Below, piece after piece: positions 9,690 to 18,642 of a stretch of 64,000 nucleotides of DNA. The notes under the pieces are model-generated. The model searched no databases, was not told where the DNA came from, and saw nothing but the letters and a program-made list of their open reading frames with translations. The DNA is from Clostridium sp. (GTDB lineage: Bacteria; Bacteroidota; Bacteroidia; Bacteroidales; Muribaculaceae). The stretch's first letter is position 1, and every line of letters starts with the position of its first letter. The stretch is taken from positions 790,281 through 854,280 of the forward strand of contig JAMPBQ010000001.1 of the NCBI GenBank assembly GCA_023666615.1. The letters run 5' to 3'. The translations under genes and the position numbers were made by a program.

Positions 9690-11027
9690 TTATTTCAATT
9701 GGCGCACTGCTTCTTTGAACTGCGCGCCGCGGTCCTCATAGCTTTTGAAGAGGTCAAAGCTTGCGCAGCATGGAGAGAGGAGTACGGTATCACCCTCGCT
9801 AGCCAATGCCTTGGCGCTGCTTATGGCGTCGGCGAGGCTGTGGGTGTCAACCACAGTCTTCTCCTTGCCGAAAAAGTCTATGATTTTGGCGTTGTCTTTG
9901 CCCATGGCCACAATGGCCTTCACTTTTTGTCGGACAAGCGGAAGAATCTCGCTGTAGTCATTGCCCTTGTCCTTGCCTCCAAGTATCAGCACGGTGGGTG
10001 TGGTCATGCTCTCCAGGGCGTACCAAGTGCTGTTTACGTTCGTGGCCTTTGAATCATTGATGTATCGCACGCCATCCACGGTGGCAACGTATTCCAGCCT
10101 GTGCTCCACGCCCTCAAAGTCGCCGAGGGCCTTGCGGATTACGTCGCTGCGTATTTCCAAAAGGCCGGCTGAGATGCCCGCTGCCATTGAATTGTATAGG
10201 TTGTGCATGCCGTTGAGGGCAAGGTCGGCTCTGGGCATGCGCAGGGATGTGCCGGGAGTGCTGATTATCAAATTATTCTCCGCATCCACATATGCCGCGC
10301 TGTCCTCTTCCTTGGTCTCTCCGAAGGGGAAAAGCTTCGCCTCGATGGCCATGTTGCGCATCTGGGCGCGCACTATGGGGTCGTCCTGCCAATATATGAA
10401 GGCGTCTACCGGGGTCATATTCTGCAAGATGCGGAATTTTGCGTTCACATAATTCTGCATCTTGTGGTCGTAGCGGTCAAGATGGTCAGGAGTTATGTTG
10501 AGAATGACCGCGATGTTGGCTCGGAAGTCATACATATTGTCAAGCTGGAAGCTGCTGAGCTCAATCACATACACGTCATGCTTCTCCCTGGCCACCTGCA
10601 GCGCCAGGCTCTTGCCCACATTTCCGGCAAGTCCTACGTTGCATCCTGCCTCTTTGAGTATGTGGTAAGTGAGCAAAGTGGTAGTGGTTTTGCCGTTGCT
10701 GCCCGTGATGCACACCATCTTCGCGTCAGTGTATCGACCGGCGAACTCAATCTCCGAAATAACGGGGATGTTCTTTGAGTTTACCTTCACAATCACCGGC
10801 GCGTCAAGGGGTATGCCCGGGCTCTTTATTACCTCATCGGCCATAAGGATGCGGTCCATCGTATGCCCGCCTTCCTCCCATTCAATGCCTTCTTCATTGA
10901 GAAGCTGCTTATATTTGTCGGCTATTTTTCCAAAGTCGCTTACAAAAACGTCGAAGCCCTTATCCTTTGCGAGAACGGCCGCCCCCGCGCCGCTTTCTCC
11001 GGCTCCAAGCACTACTATGCGCTTCAT
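9690..11027 (-). CDS. murD: UDP-N-acetylmuramoyl-L-alanine-D-glutamate ligase MurD
   Basis: Adds D-Glu to UDP-MurNAc-L-Ala in the cytoplasm. The 445-aa product starts with a nucleotide-binding loop (VVLGAGESGAGAAVLA), has the Mur-ligase P-loop GSNGKTTTTLL near residue 110, the metal/substrate block TPDHLDRYD, and the C-terminal signature LLSPCCASFDLFKSYEDRG typical of MurD. The usual family length is about 440 aa. It lies between mraY and ftsW in the dcw cluster. Confidence 0.98.
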   Translation of the reverse strand: MKRIVVLGAGESGAGAAVLAKDKGFDVFVSDFGKIADKYKQLLNEEGIEWEEGGHTMDRILMADEVIKSPGIPLDAPVIVKVNSKNIPVISEIEFAGRYTDAKMVCITGSNGKTTTTLLTYHILKEAGCNVGLAGNVGKSLALQVAREKHDVYVIELSSFQLDNMYDFRANIAVILNITPDHLDRYDHKMQNYVNAKFRILQNMTPVDAFIYWQDDPIVRAQMRNMAIEAKLFPFGETKEEDSAAYVDAENNLIISTPGTSLRMPRADLALNGMHNLYNSMAAGISAGLLEIRSDVIRKALGDFEGVEHRLEYVATVDGVRYINDSKATNVNSTWYALESMTTPTVLILGGKDKGNDYSEILPLVRQKVKAIVAMGKDNAKIIDFFGKEKTVVDTHSLADAISSAKALASEGDTVLLSPCCASFDLFKSYEDRGAQFKEAVRQLK

Positions 11028-11067
11028 ATCTGTGCGTATTTTTCTGTTTGTTAATATAATGTGTTTA

Positions 11068-12318
11068 TCATCTGATTTTCAGCGTCACGAATGTGAGCAC
11101 GGCGAGAATTATGCCTATAATCCAAAATCGCGTCACAATCTTTGACTCGGGGATTGGCTGGAATGGCCTCTGAATCAATGCCTGCACCGTGCCCCCGGCC
11201 TTTTGGAAATGGTGGTGCAGCGGCGTCATCTTGAATATGCGCTTGCCGCCGGTGCGCTTGAAATAAGCCACCTGCAGCATCACCGACAAGTCCTCTACAT
11301 AATAGATGGCGCAGAGCACCGGCAGAAGGAGCTCTTTGCGTATGAGGATGGCGAAAACCGCTATCACGCCTCCCAGCATCAGAGAGCCCGTGTCGCCCAT
11401 GAACACTTGCGCGGGCGAAGCGTTGTACCACAGAAATCCCACGAGCGCCCCCATAAAGGCGGCCATATACACCACCATTTCCTCACTGCCTGGTATGTAC
11501 ATGATATTCAAATAGGATGAATATATTACGTTGCCGCCAAGATAAGCCATTATCAGCAAAGCGCACCCTATGATCGCCGATGTGCCCGTGGCCAGGCCGT
11601 CAAGCCCGTCGGTAAGGTTGGCCCCGTTGCTCGTGGCTGTTACAAAAAATACCGTGACAATGAAGAACGCTATCCATCCCCCCGCCTGGGCCTTGTCGCC
11701 CATCCAGGATGTCAGCCAGGAATAATTGAAATTGTTGTTCTTCACAAAAGGTATGGTTGTCTGCGGGGTGTGCGTCACCATGTCTTCTTCGTATATCACC
11801 TCTTCCACGCGGTGGGTGCTCTCGTCAATCACCTCGCGGTTCTCCACGATGCCCATGCTCTTGCTGGAGTACATCACCGTGGCCACAATCAAGGCTATGC
11901 CCACCTGGCCTATGATTTTGTACTTCCCCTTTATTCCGTCCTTATTGTGCTTTTTCAGCTTCTTGTAATCATCAAGGAAGCCTATCAGCCCCAGCCAAAG
12001 CGTGGCGAATAGGAGCAGGAGCATGTACACGTTGCCAAGGTTTGCCACAAGCAGGCACGGAGCCACAATGGCAAGCACAATGATCACGCCGCCCATAGTG
12101 GGAGTGCCCTTCTTCTGCATTTGCCCCTCTATGCCGAGGTTGCGTATGATTTCGCCAATCTGCATCAGCTGCAAACGCCTTATGATCACTCTGCCGAAGA
12201 ATATGGCGATGAGCATGGCCAGTACAAAAGCCAGCCCTGAGCGCACTGTAATATAGCTCATCAGCCTCGCGCCCGGAATGCCTATCTCCTGCAGATACTG
12301 AAATAAATAGTAAAACAT
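11068..12318 (-). CDS. mraY: Phospho-N-acetylmuramoyl-pentapeptide transferase MraY
   Basis: Integral membrane enzyme that transfers phospho-MurNAc-pentapeptide to undecaprenyl phosphate to make lipid I. The 416-aa product has about ten membrane segments and the catalytic blocks FLDDYKKL (Asp-Asp pair), NLTDGLDGLATG and the histidine-rich PLHHHFQ. It is about 55 residues longer than E. coli MraY because of an extracytoplasmic insertion near residues 160-215 (rich in Glu/Val/Thr and ending NNFNYSWL). It lies between murE and murD. Confidence 0.98.
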   Translation of the reverse strand: MFYYLFQYLQEIGIPGARLMSYITVRSGLAFVLAMLIAIFFGRVIIRRLQLMQIGEIIRNLGIEGQMQKKGTPTMGGVIIVLAIVAPCLLVANLGNVYMLLLLFATLWLGLIGFLDDYKKLKKHNKDGIKGKYKIIGQVGIALIVATVMYSSKSMGIVENREVIDESTHRVEEVIYEEDMVTHTPQTTIPFVKNNNFNYSWLTSWMGDKAQAGGWIAFFIVTVFFVTATSNGANLTDGLDGLATGTSAIIGCALLIMAYLGGNVIYSSYLNIMYIPGSEEMVVYMAAFMGALVGFLWYNASPAQVFMGDTGSLMLGGVIAVFAILIRKELLLPVLCAIYYVEDLSVMLQVAYFKRTGGKRIFKMTPLHHHFQKAGGTVQALIQRPFQPIPESKIVTRFWIIGIILAVLTFVTLKIR

Positions 12319-12360
12319 TGATTATTAAATAAAAATATAAAGTATGGAATATAAAGGATA

Positions 12361-12413
12361 AAGTATGAAGTATGAAGGATAAAGTGAGATTATGAATTAT
12401 GAATTATGAATTA
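12361..12413. repeat. Two adjoining 7-bp tandem repeats at the 3' end of murE
   Basis: AAGTATG occurs twice (12361-12374). After 14 bases ATTATGA occurs three times (12389-12409), followed by the first bases of a fourth copy. The second array runs through the murE stop codon, so the last residues of MurE (LIHNS) are encoded by repeat sequence. Confidence 0.85.
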
Positions 12414-13887
12414 ACCCAAGGGCTTCTTTGGTTTCCTCTAAGTCTGAAAAATGTATTGATTGATCGCCAATCACCTGGGTGGTCTCATGCCCTTTGCCGG
12501 CTATCAGGATTACGTCTCCCCTCTTGGCCAGCTCCACGGCCCTGCGTATGGCCATGCCGCGCTCAATCACCACCTCGGCTATGTCGGCCTTGTCTTGCGG
12601 CACGCCCGCCAGCACCTCAGCGGCTATTTCAGCGGGATTTTCAAAGCGCGGATTGTCGGAGGTAATTATTATCAAGTCGCTAAGCTTGCAGGCCTCCGCG
12701 GCCATCATCGGGCGCTTGCCCTTGTCGCGGTTTCCTCCGGCGCCGAATACGGTTATGATTCTTCCCGACTTTTTGCCGTCGGCCGCGCGCATGGTTTCAT
12801 CCAGAGCCTTCAGCGCGTTTGCGATCGCGTCGGGAGTGTGGGCATAGTCTATCACTGCAGTAATCCCTTGCGGGGAGTGCAATGTCTGCATGCGCCCCGT
12901 GACCGGCCTGAGCATGCTGAGCTTCACAAGAGTCTCATGCGGATCGAATCCCAGCGCCAGGCATGCGCCGTACACGGCGGTGAGGTTATAGGCGTTGAAA
13001 CGCCCAGTGAACATCGTATCCACCTCCTCTTCCTTCATGCCCTTGCGCTTGAGCATAAGCTTCATGCCGTCAAGGCGGTCCTCCATTATCCTGCAAGCAT
13101 AGTCGGCGGGGCGTTGCAAGGCGTATGTCAACTTCCTGGCCTTTGTGTTCTGCATCATCACCTCGCCGTTGCGGTCATCGATGTTAGACAAGGCAAAGGC
13201 CGCAGGGGGCAGCGCGTCGAAGAAGCTCTTCTTCGCGGCCAGGTAATTGGCGAATGTCTTGTGGTAGTCCAAATGGTCGCGGGTGAGATTCGTAAATATT
13301 CCGCCATTAAACTGCAGGCCGGCTATGCGCTTTTGGTCTGCTGCGTGGCTGCTCACCTCCATCGCGCAGAAATCGCACCCCGCCTCCACCATATCCGCCA
13401 TCATAGCGTTCAGCGATACGGGGTCGGGAGTGGTATGGTCGGAAGGCGTCTCCACGCCGTCAATCTTTGTCGCCACTGTGGAAATCAGTCCCGCCTTGTG
13501 GCCAAACAGGCGCGCCATGTCATAGAGGAGAGTGGCAATGGTGGTCTTTCCGTTTGTGCCGGTGACGCCTATCAAAGTCATTTTTGACGAAGGATGCCCA
13601 TAAAACAGCGACGCAAGCTCGCCAATGGCCTTGTGAGTGTCTGGAGTTACCACTATGTCAGCTCCAAGCCCGCGAATGCCATCCTGCTCTTGTTCACACA
13701 CTACAGCTATCGCGCCCGCGCTGATTGCTGATTTTATGTACTGGTGGCCGTCCACAACAGTGCCCGGCACCGCCACAAACACATAGCCGGGGCGAACTTG
13801 GCGTGAATTGGCCGTAATGCCGGCCACCTCCAACCGGGCATTGTCCAGCGGCTGGCCATATTGATTGAGAAAATCCGAAAGTTTCAT
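12397..13887 (-). CDS. murE: UDP-MurNAc-tripeptide ligase MurE (diaminopimelate type)
   Basis: Adds the third stem-peptide residue to UDP-MurNAc-L-Ala-D-Glu. The 496-aa product has the N-terminal Mur-ligase domain, the P-loop GVTGTNGKTT (about residues 107-116), the block AMEVSSHA, and the DNPR motif (ITSDNPRFENP) that in this family marks use of meso-diaminopimelate. Its C-terminus and stop codon lie inside a tandem ATTATGA repeat, so the tail may vary between strains (inference). It follows ftsI after 31 nt. Confidence 0.97.
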   Translation of the reverse strand: MKLSDFLNQYGQPLDNARLEVAGITANSRQVRPGYVFVAVPGTVVDGHQYIKSAISAGAIAVVCEQEQDGIRGLGADIVVTPDTHKAIGELASLFYGHPSSKMTLIGVTGTNGKTTIATLLYDMARLFGHKAGLISTVATKIDGVETPSDHTTPDPVSLNAMMADMVEAGCDFCAMEVSSHAADQKRIAGLQFNGGIFTNLTRDHLDYHKTFANYLAAKKSFFDALPPAAFALSNIDDRNGEVMMQNTKARKLTYALQRPADYACRIMEDRLDGMKLMLKRKGMKEEEVDTMFTGRFNAYNLTAVYGACLALGFDPHETLVKLSMLRPVTGRMQTLHSPQGITAVIDYAHTPDAIANALKALDETMRAADGKKSGRIITVFGAGGNRDKGKRPMMAAEACKLSDLIIITSDNPRFENPAEIAAEVLAGVPQDKADIAEVVIERGMAIRRAVELAKRGDVILIAGKGHETTQVIGDQSIHFSDLEETKEALGLIHNS

Positions 13888-13918
13888 AAAACAAAAACCT
13901 TTAAAAACCCGAAAACGC

Positions 13919-16108
13919 TCACCTCACCTTAAATTTAACGCTTATTTTTCGCCCTTTCTCGGCCTCAGCGCCGGCGGGAGGGTCTTGCTCGGCGGCGTAG
14001 CCCGCTCCCGCCGCATCCATTACGTAGCCTTTATCCTCTATCAGAGCAAGGGCGTCGCGCATGCCAAGCCCAATGACATTTGGCACCTTTCCGACCTGCA
14101 AATCCTGCTCAGGATATTTGAATTGGCGTGTGCGGGCTGACTCTATGTATCCCCTCACGGCATTGTGCTGCGAAGGCGCGCTGGCATAGAGAGTGGGCAC
14201 AGTGCCGGGATTTGATGCCTCTTTGTAGTCGGCAAAGCGCCCGAGCATGCCGTGGGAGTACATCTTCATGGCCACATTCTTCACCACTCTGCCCGACGAC
14301 ATTGCCGCGCTGCGTGTGAGCGGAGCGTCGGATATCACGGTTATGCAAGTGTATTTCGGGTCTTCATATGGGAATATGCCGCAGAATGACAGACGGTAGT
14401 GGCCGGCATTGTATCCACCCGCACCCTTTATTATTTGTCCCGTGGCCTCATCGCGCTTGCTCTCATTGGCTATGATGCAAGTGCCTGTCTTGCCTATCAC
14501 ATGCACAGTGTCGTTTCGCAGGGTTTTCGCCGTGCCTCCCTCTCCATACACCACTCCGTGTATCATGTCAAGAAGTATCTTGGCGTTGCGCTGCGAGCAT
14601 ATGCTGTCGCGCACATAACTGATGGGGTTGTCCTCTATGGTGCCGTCGGGGTGTATGTAAGATTGCACTATGCGCGGGCGCACAAACTTTCCCTTGTTCG
14701 CCACGGCATTGTAGATGGCGCACGTGTAAAGGGGAGGTATCATAGTGCTGTAGCCATAAGCCATCCTCGAAAGCGAAACGCGTCCGCCGGCCCTGGGGTC
14801 AAGCGTTGGAAAATAAGGCTTTCTCTCTCCGTGCATGCCGGTGTTGAAGCGATCAAAGAATCCCATCGCGGCCAGTCGGTCGCGGAATCCGTTGAGGTTG
14901 TTTTCATATCGCGGGCATATAAGCTTGGCCATGCCTATGTTGGAGGAATATTCAATGAATCTCCCCACTTCAAGATACGCGGGCGAATGCGTGTCGGTGA
15001 TGGGCTTTCCCCCGGCGTATTTGAAGCTGCGCCCTATCGGGAAGCTGCGGCTAAGCGGGAAGGCGTATCCGTCCTCAAGAGCCGGCACCATTGAAATCAC
15101 CTTCATCACCGAGCCGGGCTCGTAGGCCTGCACCGCATAGTTGCGGGCCTCTATGTATTTCCCCGTCTTGGGGTCCAATTCAAGGTTGGATATGGCTTTG
15201 ATGTCGCCGGTGGCCACTTCCATCAGAAGGCATGTTCCCCACTGCGCCTGGTATTCTTGGAGAATAGACTTCAGCTCTCCCTCCACGATATCCTGCATCT
15301 CAATGTTGATGGTGGTGCGCAAGGTAAGACCGTTCACCGCAGGCTTCTCCACCCAATTCTCCATTTTCCTCGTCAGAGGCACAAGCTTCTGCGTGCCCAT
15401 CTCGCCCTGAAGCATGTCATTGAGGGCATATTCCAGGCCGGAATATCCGGCAAGGACGGGAATTGAATCATAAGGACCGCATTCACCTTGGTATCTTGGC
15501 ATCATGCGCGTGTTGCAGCGTCCAATGCTCAAGGTGGCCATCTCGCCGTAGGGATAAAGGCGCGTCTCAGTCTGGAAATATGTCAGCCCATGCGCGTATT
15601 TGCGCTTGAATTTCTTGAAGAACGGAAATTTAAGCATCCTTTGGTATTCAGAGATGTTCCTCCCCTTGAGTATCACCTTTGTCTTGCGCTCTTCCCTCTT
15701 TGGGGCAAGGGGCTTGGCCAGGAATTCCTTCCACTCCGCCTTTGTGCGCATGGGGTAATAATATGCCATTGAATCGCACAGGGAGTCAAGGCACTGCACA
15801 AAGAATGTATCGTTTCTTGCGTTGCTGCGGTAGTCGATGGCTATGTCGCAAACCTTCAGGGTTGTGGCCAGCAAAGTGCCGTCGTCAGCCAGGATGTCGC
15901 CGCGCCGCGGCTTCTCATAGCTCAGGCGCGTAAGGGCCTTTTCCGCCTTCTTGTTCCAATGATGGGATTCCACCACAGTGTTTTTTACGGCATTGTAGGA
16001 TATGGCGATGCAAAGGCCTATGATGATCAGCGACACCATGCCGTAGCGCCATATTATCTGCGCGCGCTTATTCTTATTGAGCTTACTTTTCTTGCTGTCT
16101 TTATCCAC
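13919..16108 (-). CDS. ftsI: Septal penicillin-binding protein FtsI (PBP3-type) with PASTA domain
   Basis: Class B transpeptidase that cross-links septal peptidoglycan with FtsW. The 729-aa product has one N-terminal membrane anchor (about residues 21-40), a pedestal domain, and the three penicillin-binding motifs: S333-V-M-K336, S388-S-N390 and K540-T-G542. A single PASTA domain (VPNVIGLGMRDAL, about 668-729) closes the protein; E. coli FtsI lacks one. An insertion at about residues 115-175 is rich in Lys/Arg. It lies between the ftsL-like gene and murE. Confidence 0.96.
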   Translation of the reverse strand: MDKDSKKSKLNKNKRAQIIWRYGMVSLIIIGLCIAISYNAVKNTVVESHHWNKKAEKALTRLSYEKPRRGDILADDGTLLATTLKVCDIAIDYRSNARNDTFFVQCLDSLCDSMAYYYPMRTKAEWKEFLAKPLAPKREERKTKVILKGRNISEYQRMLKFPFFKKFKRKYAHGLTYFQTETRLYPYGEMATLSIGRCNTRMMPRYQGECGPYDSIPVLAGYSGLEYALNDMLQGEMGTQKLVPLTRKMENWVEKPAVNGLTLRTTINIEMQDIVEGELKSILQEYQAQWGTCLLMEVATGDIKAISNLELDPKTGKYIEARNYAVQAYEPGSVMKVISMVPALEDGYAFPLSRSFPIGRSFKYAGGKPITDTHSPAYLEVGRFIEYSSNIGMAKLICPRYENNLNGFRDRLAAMGFFDRFNTGMHGERKPYFPTLDPRAGGRVSLSRMAYGYSTMIPPLYTCAIYNAVANKGKFVRPRIVQSYIHPDGTIEDNPISYVRDSICSQRNAKILLDMIHGVVYGEGGTAKTLRNDTVHVIGKTGTCIIANESKRDEATGQIIKGAGGYNAGHYRLSFCGIFPYEDPKYTCITVISDAPLTRSAAMSSGRVVKNVAMKMYSHGMLGRFADYKEASNPGTVPTLYASAPSQHNAVRGYIESARTRQFKYPEQDLQVGKVPNVIGLGMRDALALIEDKGYVMDAAGAGYAAEQDPPAGAEAEKGRKISVKFKVR

Positions 16109-16168
16109 GAGATTAAAGGAATGAAAGGTTTAAAAAAACAACTTGTTTCTCCAATGCCCAAGCCAAAA

Positions 16169-16573
16169 CTAATAGCTCAGCTTAAACGGCGGAGTGCGCT
16201 GCTTTAGCAGCGGCAGGCCTATTGAATCAATGCGATGCTGCATCACTGATTCGCGCGTGTTGCTGCGGTAGATGCCTCTTTCCCGCAGGCTCTTCGACTT
16301 CACTATGGCAAGCTCGCGCTCCAGCGTGCGTATCTCCTCCATCTTGGTCATGCATTCATATTTCGACGTTATGTACGCCATAAGAAGGGCAATGACAATG
16401 AAGATGGTGAACTTATTCTTCTTGAAGAACGTGCTTGACACAACATCGCCAAAAATGAGATGACGGGAAATCTTCACCACCTCTTTCTTGGCGGCTGACC
16501 TCTTCTTAGTATTTTTCTTTTCTTCCGGCATCTTTTCTGACATGCATTTTTCTTTTTCACAGCTTTTCTCCAA
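16169..16573 (-). CDS. ftsL: FtsL-like divisome protein
   Basis: A 134-aa bitopic protein: a Lys/Glu-rich cytoplasmic N-terminus (about 50 residues), one membrane segment (about 53-70, FTIFIVIALLMAYITS) and a short coiled coil (MEEIRTLERELAIVKSKSLRERG). Size, topology and position between rsmH and ftsI match FtsL, which with FtsQ and FtsB activates FtsWI, but FtsL sequences diverge too much for a call on sequence alone. Its start overlaps the end of rsmH by 17 nt, which points to coupled translation. The first in-frame ATG is used; one at codon 11 is an alternative. Confidence 0.8.
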   Translation of the reverse strand: MEKSCEKEKCMSEKMPEEKKNTKKRSAAKKEVVKISRHLIFGDVVSSTFFKKNKFTIFIVIALLMAYITSKYECMTKMEEIRTLERELAIVKSKSLRERGIYRSNTRESVMQHRIDSIGLPLLKQRTPPFKLSY

Positions 16574-17474
16574 CCCTCAGCTTTGCGCTGCGGCTGCGCG
16601 GGTTGCGCTCCACTTCCTCAGGCGAAGGGGTGATTGGCTTGCTTCCCATCAATTTCATGGGCGAGAGAATGCGCCCGTAGAAGTCTTTTTCTATCTTTCC
16701 TTCAAAATTGCCTGCGCGCATGAAGTTCTTCACCAGCCTGTCCTCGAGAGAGTGATAGGTGATGATGGCGAGGCGTCCGCCGGGCCGCAGCATGCAACAT
16801 GCCTGCTCCAGGAATTGCTTGAGGGCGTCAAGCTCGTTGTTAACGGCTATGCGCAGCGACTGGAACACCTGGGCCAATTCCTTCTTCTCTTGTTTCGGAT
16901 TTATGAAGGGCTTCAGCACCTCCAGAAGCGCCTCCACAGTATCGATTGGAGCCTCAACACGCTTGCGCGCAAGAGCCGACGCTATTTTGCGCGCATTTTT
17001 CATCTCTCCATAGAGATACAGCATGTCGGCAAGCTCTTGCTCCGATGATTTCGCTATCAACTCGGCGGCGGTGAGGGGCGCGCGCTGATTCATGCGCATG
17101 TCCAAGGGGCCCTCAAATCGGAATGAGAATCCGCGCTTGGCGTCGTCAAAATGGTGAAACGATACGCCAAGGTCGGCAAGGATGCCGTCGACCTGCCCCT
17201 GCTCCACTCCATAGAACCTCAAAAAATTGGCAAGGAAGCGGAAATTGCCATGCACGAGTGTGAGGCGTTCGTCGGGCTCGGCCCTTTCAATGGCCTCAAT
17301 GTCCTGGTCGAACGATAAAAGCCTCCCTTGGCCCGGCTCAAGCCTTGCCAAAATGGCGCGTGAATGTCCGCCGCCGCCAAATGTGGCGTCAACGTACGTG
17401 CCGCCCGGCTTTATGTCGAGAGCCGAAAGGGCTTCAGGCAAGAGGGCCGGTATGTGGTAAACTTCTTCGTTCAT
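16557..17474 (-). CDS. rsmH: 16S rRNA m4C1402 methyltransferase RsmH (MraW)
   Basis: SAM-dependent methyltransferase that modifies N4 of C1402 in the ribosomal P site. The 305-aa product has the SAM-binding block YVDATFGGGGHSRAIL (about residues 28-43), GILADLGVSFHHFDD and RGFSFRFEGPLDMRMN, all diagnostic for RsmH, and the C-terminal block GGRLAIITYHSLEDRLVK. It is the first gene of the dcw cluster here; mraZ, which usually precedes it, is not in the 268 bp upstream. Confidence 0.98.
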   Translation of the reverse strand: MNEEVYHIPALLPEALSALDIKPGGTYVDATFGGGGHSRAILARLEPGQGRLLSFDQDIEAIERAEPDERLTLVHGNFRFLANFLRFYGVEQGQVDGILADLGVSFHHFDDAKRGFSFRFEGPLDMRMNQRAPLTAAELIAKSSEQELADMLYLYGEMKNARKIASALARKRVEAPIDTVEALLEVLKPFINPKQEKKELAQVFQSLRIAVNNELDALKQFLEQACCMLRPGGRLAIITYHSLEDRLVKNFMRAGNFEGKIEKDFYGRILSPMKLMGSKPITPSPEEVERNPRSRSAKLRVGEKL

Positions 17475-17527
17475 TGATGGTTACTAATTTTTTTCAGGCA
17501 AATCCAAGCCTGCTATTGTTCAGAATA

Positions 17528-17623
17528 CAAAGGTACAGCTTTTTCCTTACACAATTTACATTGCAAAACATATTTTTTCAAAAAAATTATCTACATTTAT
17601 GCAATAAATTGATTGCAAATTTA
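17528..17623 (-). promoter_or_regulatory. Candidate promoters for the dcw cluster
   Basis: The spacer upstream of rsmH contains two perfect matches to the Bacteroidetes -7 box TAnnTTTG on the minus strand: TACCTTTG (17528-17535) and TAAATTTG (17616-17623). Neither has a TTTG at the ideal 19-21 nt upstream. A TTATCTACA 9-mer at 17587-17595 (plus strand) resembles a DnaA box. Confidence 0.45.
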
Positions 17624-17670
17624 TTAAAAATTTACAATCGTAAATAGAATTTTGGTTGTTTTTTCTTTTG

Positions 17671-17735
17671 GTCAAATTGTCAATTTGTCATATTGTCATA
17701 TTGTCATTTTGACAATTTGACAAAATGACAATTTT
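17671..17735. repeat. Slipped repeat/inverted repeat array between ribF and rsmH
   Basis: A 65-bp block built from TTGTCA-type words. TTGTCATA is repeated in tandem from 17685. GTCAAATTGTCAA at 17671-17683 is complementary to TTGACAATTTGAC (13 bp), and ATTGTCATTTTG is complementary to CAAAATGACAAT. Several alternative hairpins are therefore possible. T-runs follow on the plus strand only, so on the minus strand (the direction of ribF transcription) it is not a classic intrinsic terminator. Confidence 0.75.
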
Positions 17736-17742
17736 TATTTTT

Positions 17743-18630
17743 CTATATTCCCTTTTGGATTTCCTGGAGATCGCAGCGCAGCTGCGCGCGCAGCTCGTCC
17801 AAAGACGCGAATCGCCTTTCATCGCGCAGCCTCCGCAGGAAAAGCACCTCTATTTCTTTTCCGTAAAGGTCGCCGCTGAATCCAATCACATGCGTTTCTA
17901 TCGTCGGGGCAAGCCCTTGCCCTATGGTAGGGCGCACGCCTATGTTGGTCATTGCCTTCCACTCTTTCCCGTCTATTATGGCTATGCACGCGTATGCGCC
18001 GCGCTCGGGTATCAAGGCATTGTCAAGCTTTGGCCTTACGTTGGCGGTGGGGAAGCCTATGGTGCGGCCTATCCGCCTCCCCGCTTCCACTGCGCCGGTG
18101 ATGGAATAAGGACGGCCGAGCATCGCGTTGGCTTGGCAAATGTTTCCCAAAATCAGCTCTTGGCGTATTAAGGATGAGCACACAGGCCTATCCATGCCCT
18201 CAAGCATCTCGCATCGCGCGCGCTCCACTTCAATCCCCAACTCTTTTCCTATCCGCTTGTAATCTTCAATATCCGACAATCCGTCAGAGCCAAAACGGTG
18301 GTTGAATCCTATCATCCAGGCCTTTATCCCCATTCGCTCTGACATTTCTCGCATAAACTCCCTTGCTGTGAGCCTGCGCAATTCTTCTGTAAAGTCAAGA
18401 GCCACCGCGCGGTCAGCCCCGGCCTGCAGAAGATATTCTATTTTCTTTTCCGGCGATGTGAGCAGCTTAGGGGCCTTATCGGGACAAATCAGCCGCAAAG
18501 GATGGTCGGAAAACGTGATGATGCCGGCCTCCAATCCACGCTCTTTGGCAAAATGCCCCAACTGGTGCACCAGCGACTGATGCCCCAGATGCACTCCATC
18601 AAACATGCCTACCGCTACCGCCGCGCCCAT
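17743..18630 (-). CDS. ribF: Bifunctional riboflavin kinase/FAD synthetase RibF
   Basis: Phosphorylates riboflavin to FMN and adenylates FMN to FAD. The 295-aa product has the nucleotidyltransferase motif GMFDGVHLGHQ near the N-terminus, the block SSLIRQ in the linker and the kinase motif GRTIGFPTANV near residue 185. The start lies only a few residues before the first beta strand, so the N-terminus is short compared with many RibF proteins; no upstream ATG gives a better start. It is the last gene of the leuS-lepB operon, 12 nt after the HAD gene. Confidence 0.95.
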   Translation of the reverse strand: MGAAVAVGMFDGVHLGHQSLVHQLGHFAKERGLEAGIITFSDHPLRLICPDKAPKLLTSPEKKIEYLLQAGADRAVALDFTEELRRLTAREFMREMSERMGIKAWMIGFNHRFGSDGLSDIEDYKRIGKELGIEVERARCEMLEGMDRPVCSSLIRQELILGNICQANAMLGRPYSITGAVEAGRRIGRTIGFPTANVRPKLDNALIPERGAYACIAIIDGKEWKAMTNIGVRPTIGQGLAPTIETHVIGFSGDLYGKEIEVLFLRRLRDERRFASLDELRAQLRCDLQEIQKGI

Positions 18631-18642
18631 ATTCTCCTCAAA

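Noticed and set aside
12460-13587. Plus-strand frame of 375 codons over murE
   Set aside because: Lies opposite a complete MurE with all motifs; composition rich in His/Gly/Val is typical of a shadow frame.
17671-17735. Possible CRISPR-like repeat array
   Set aside because: Units are 8 bp with no unique spacers, and no cas genes are near.
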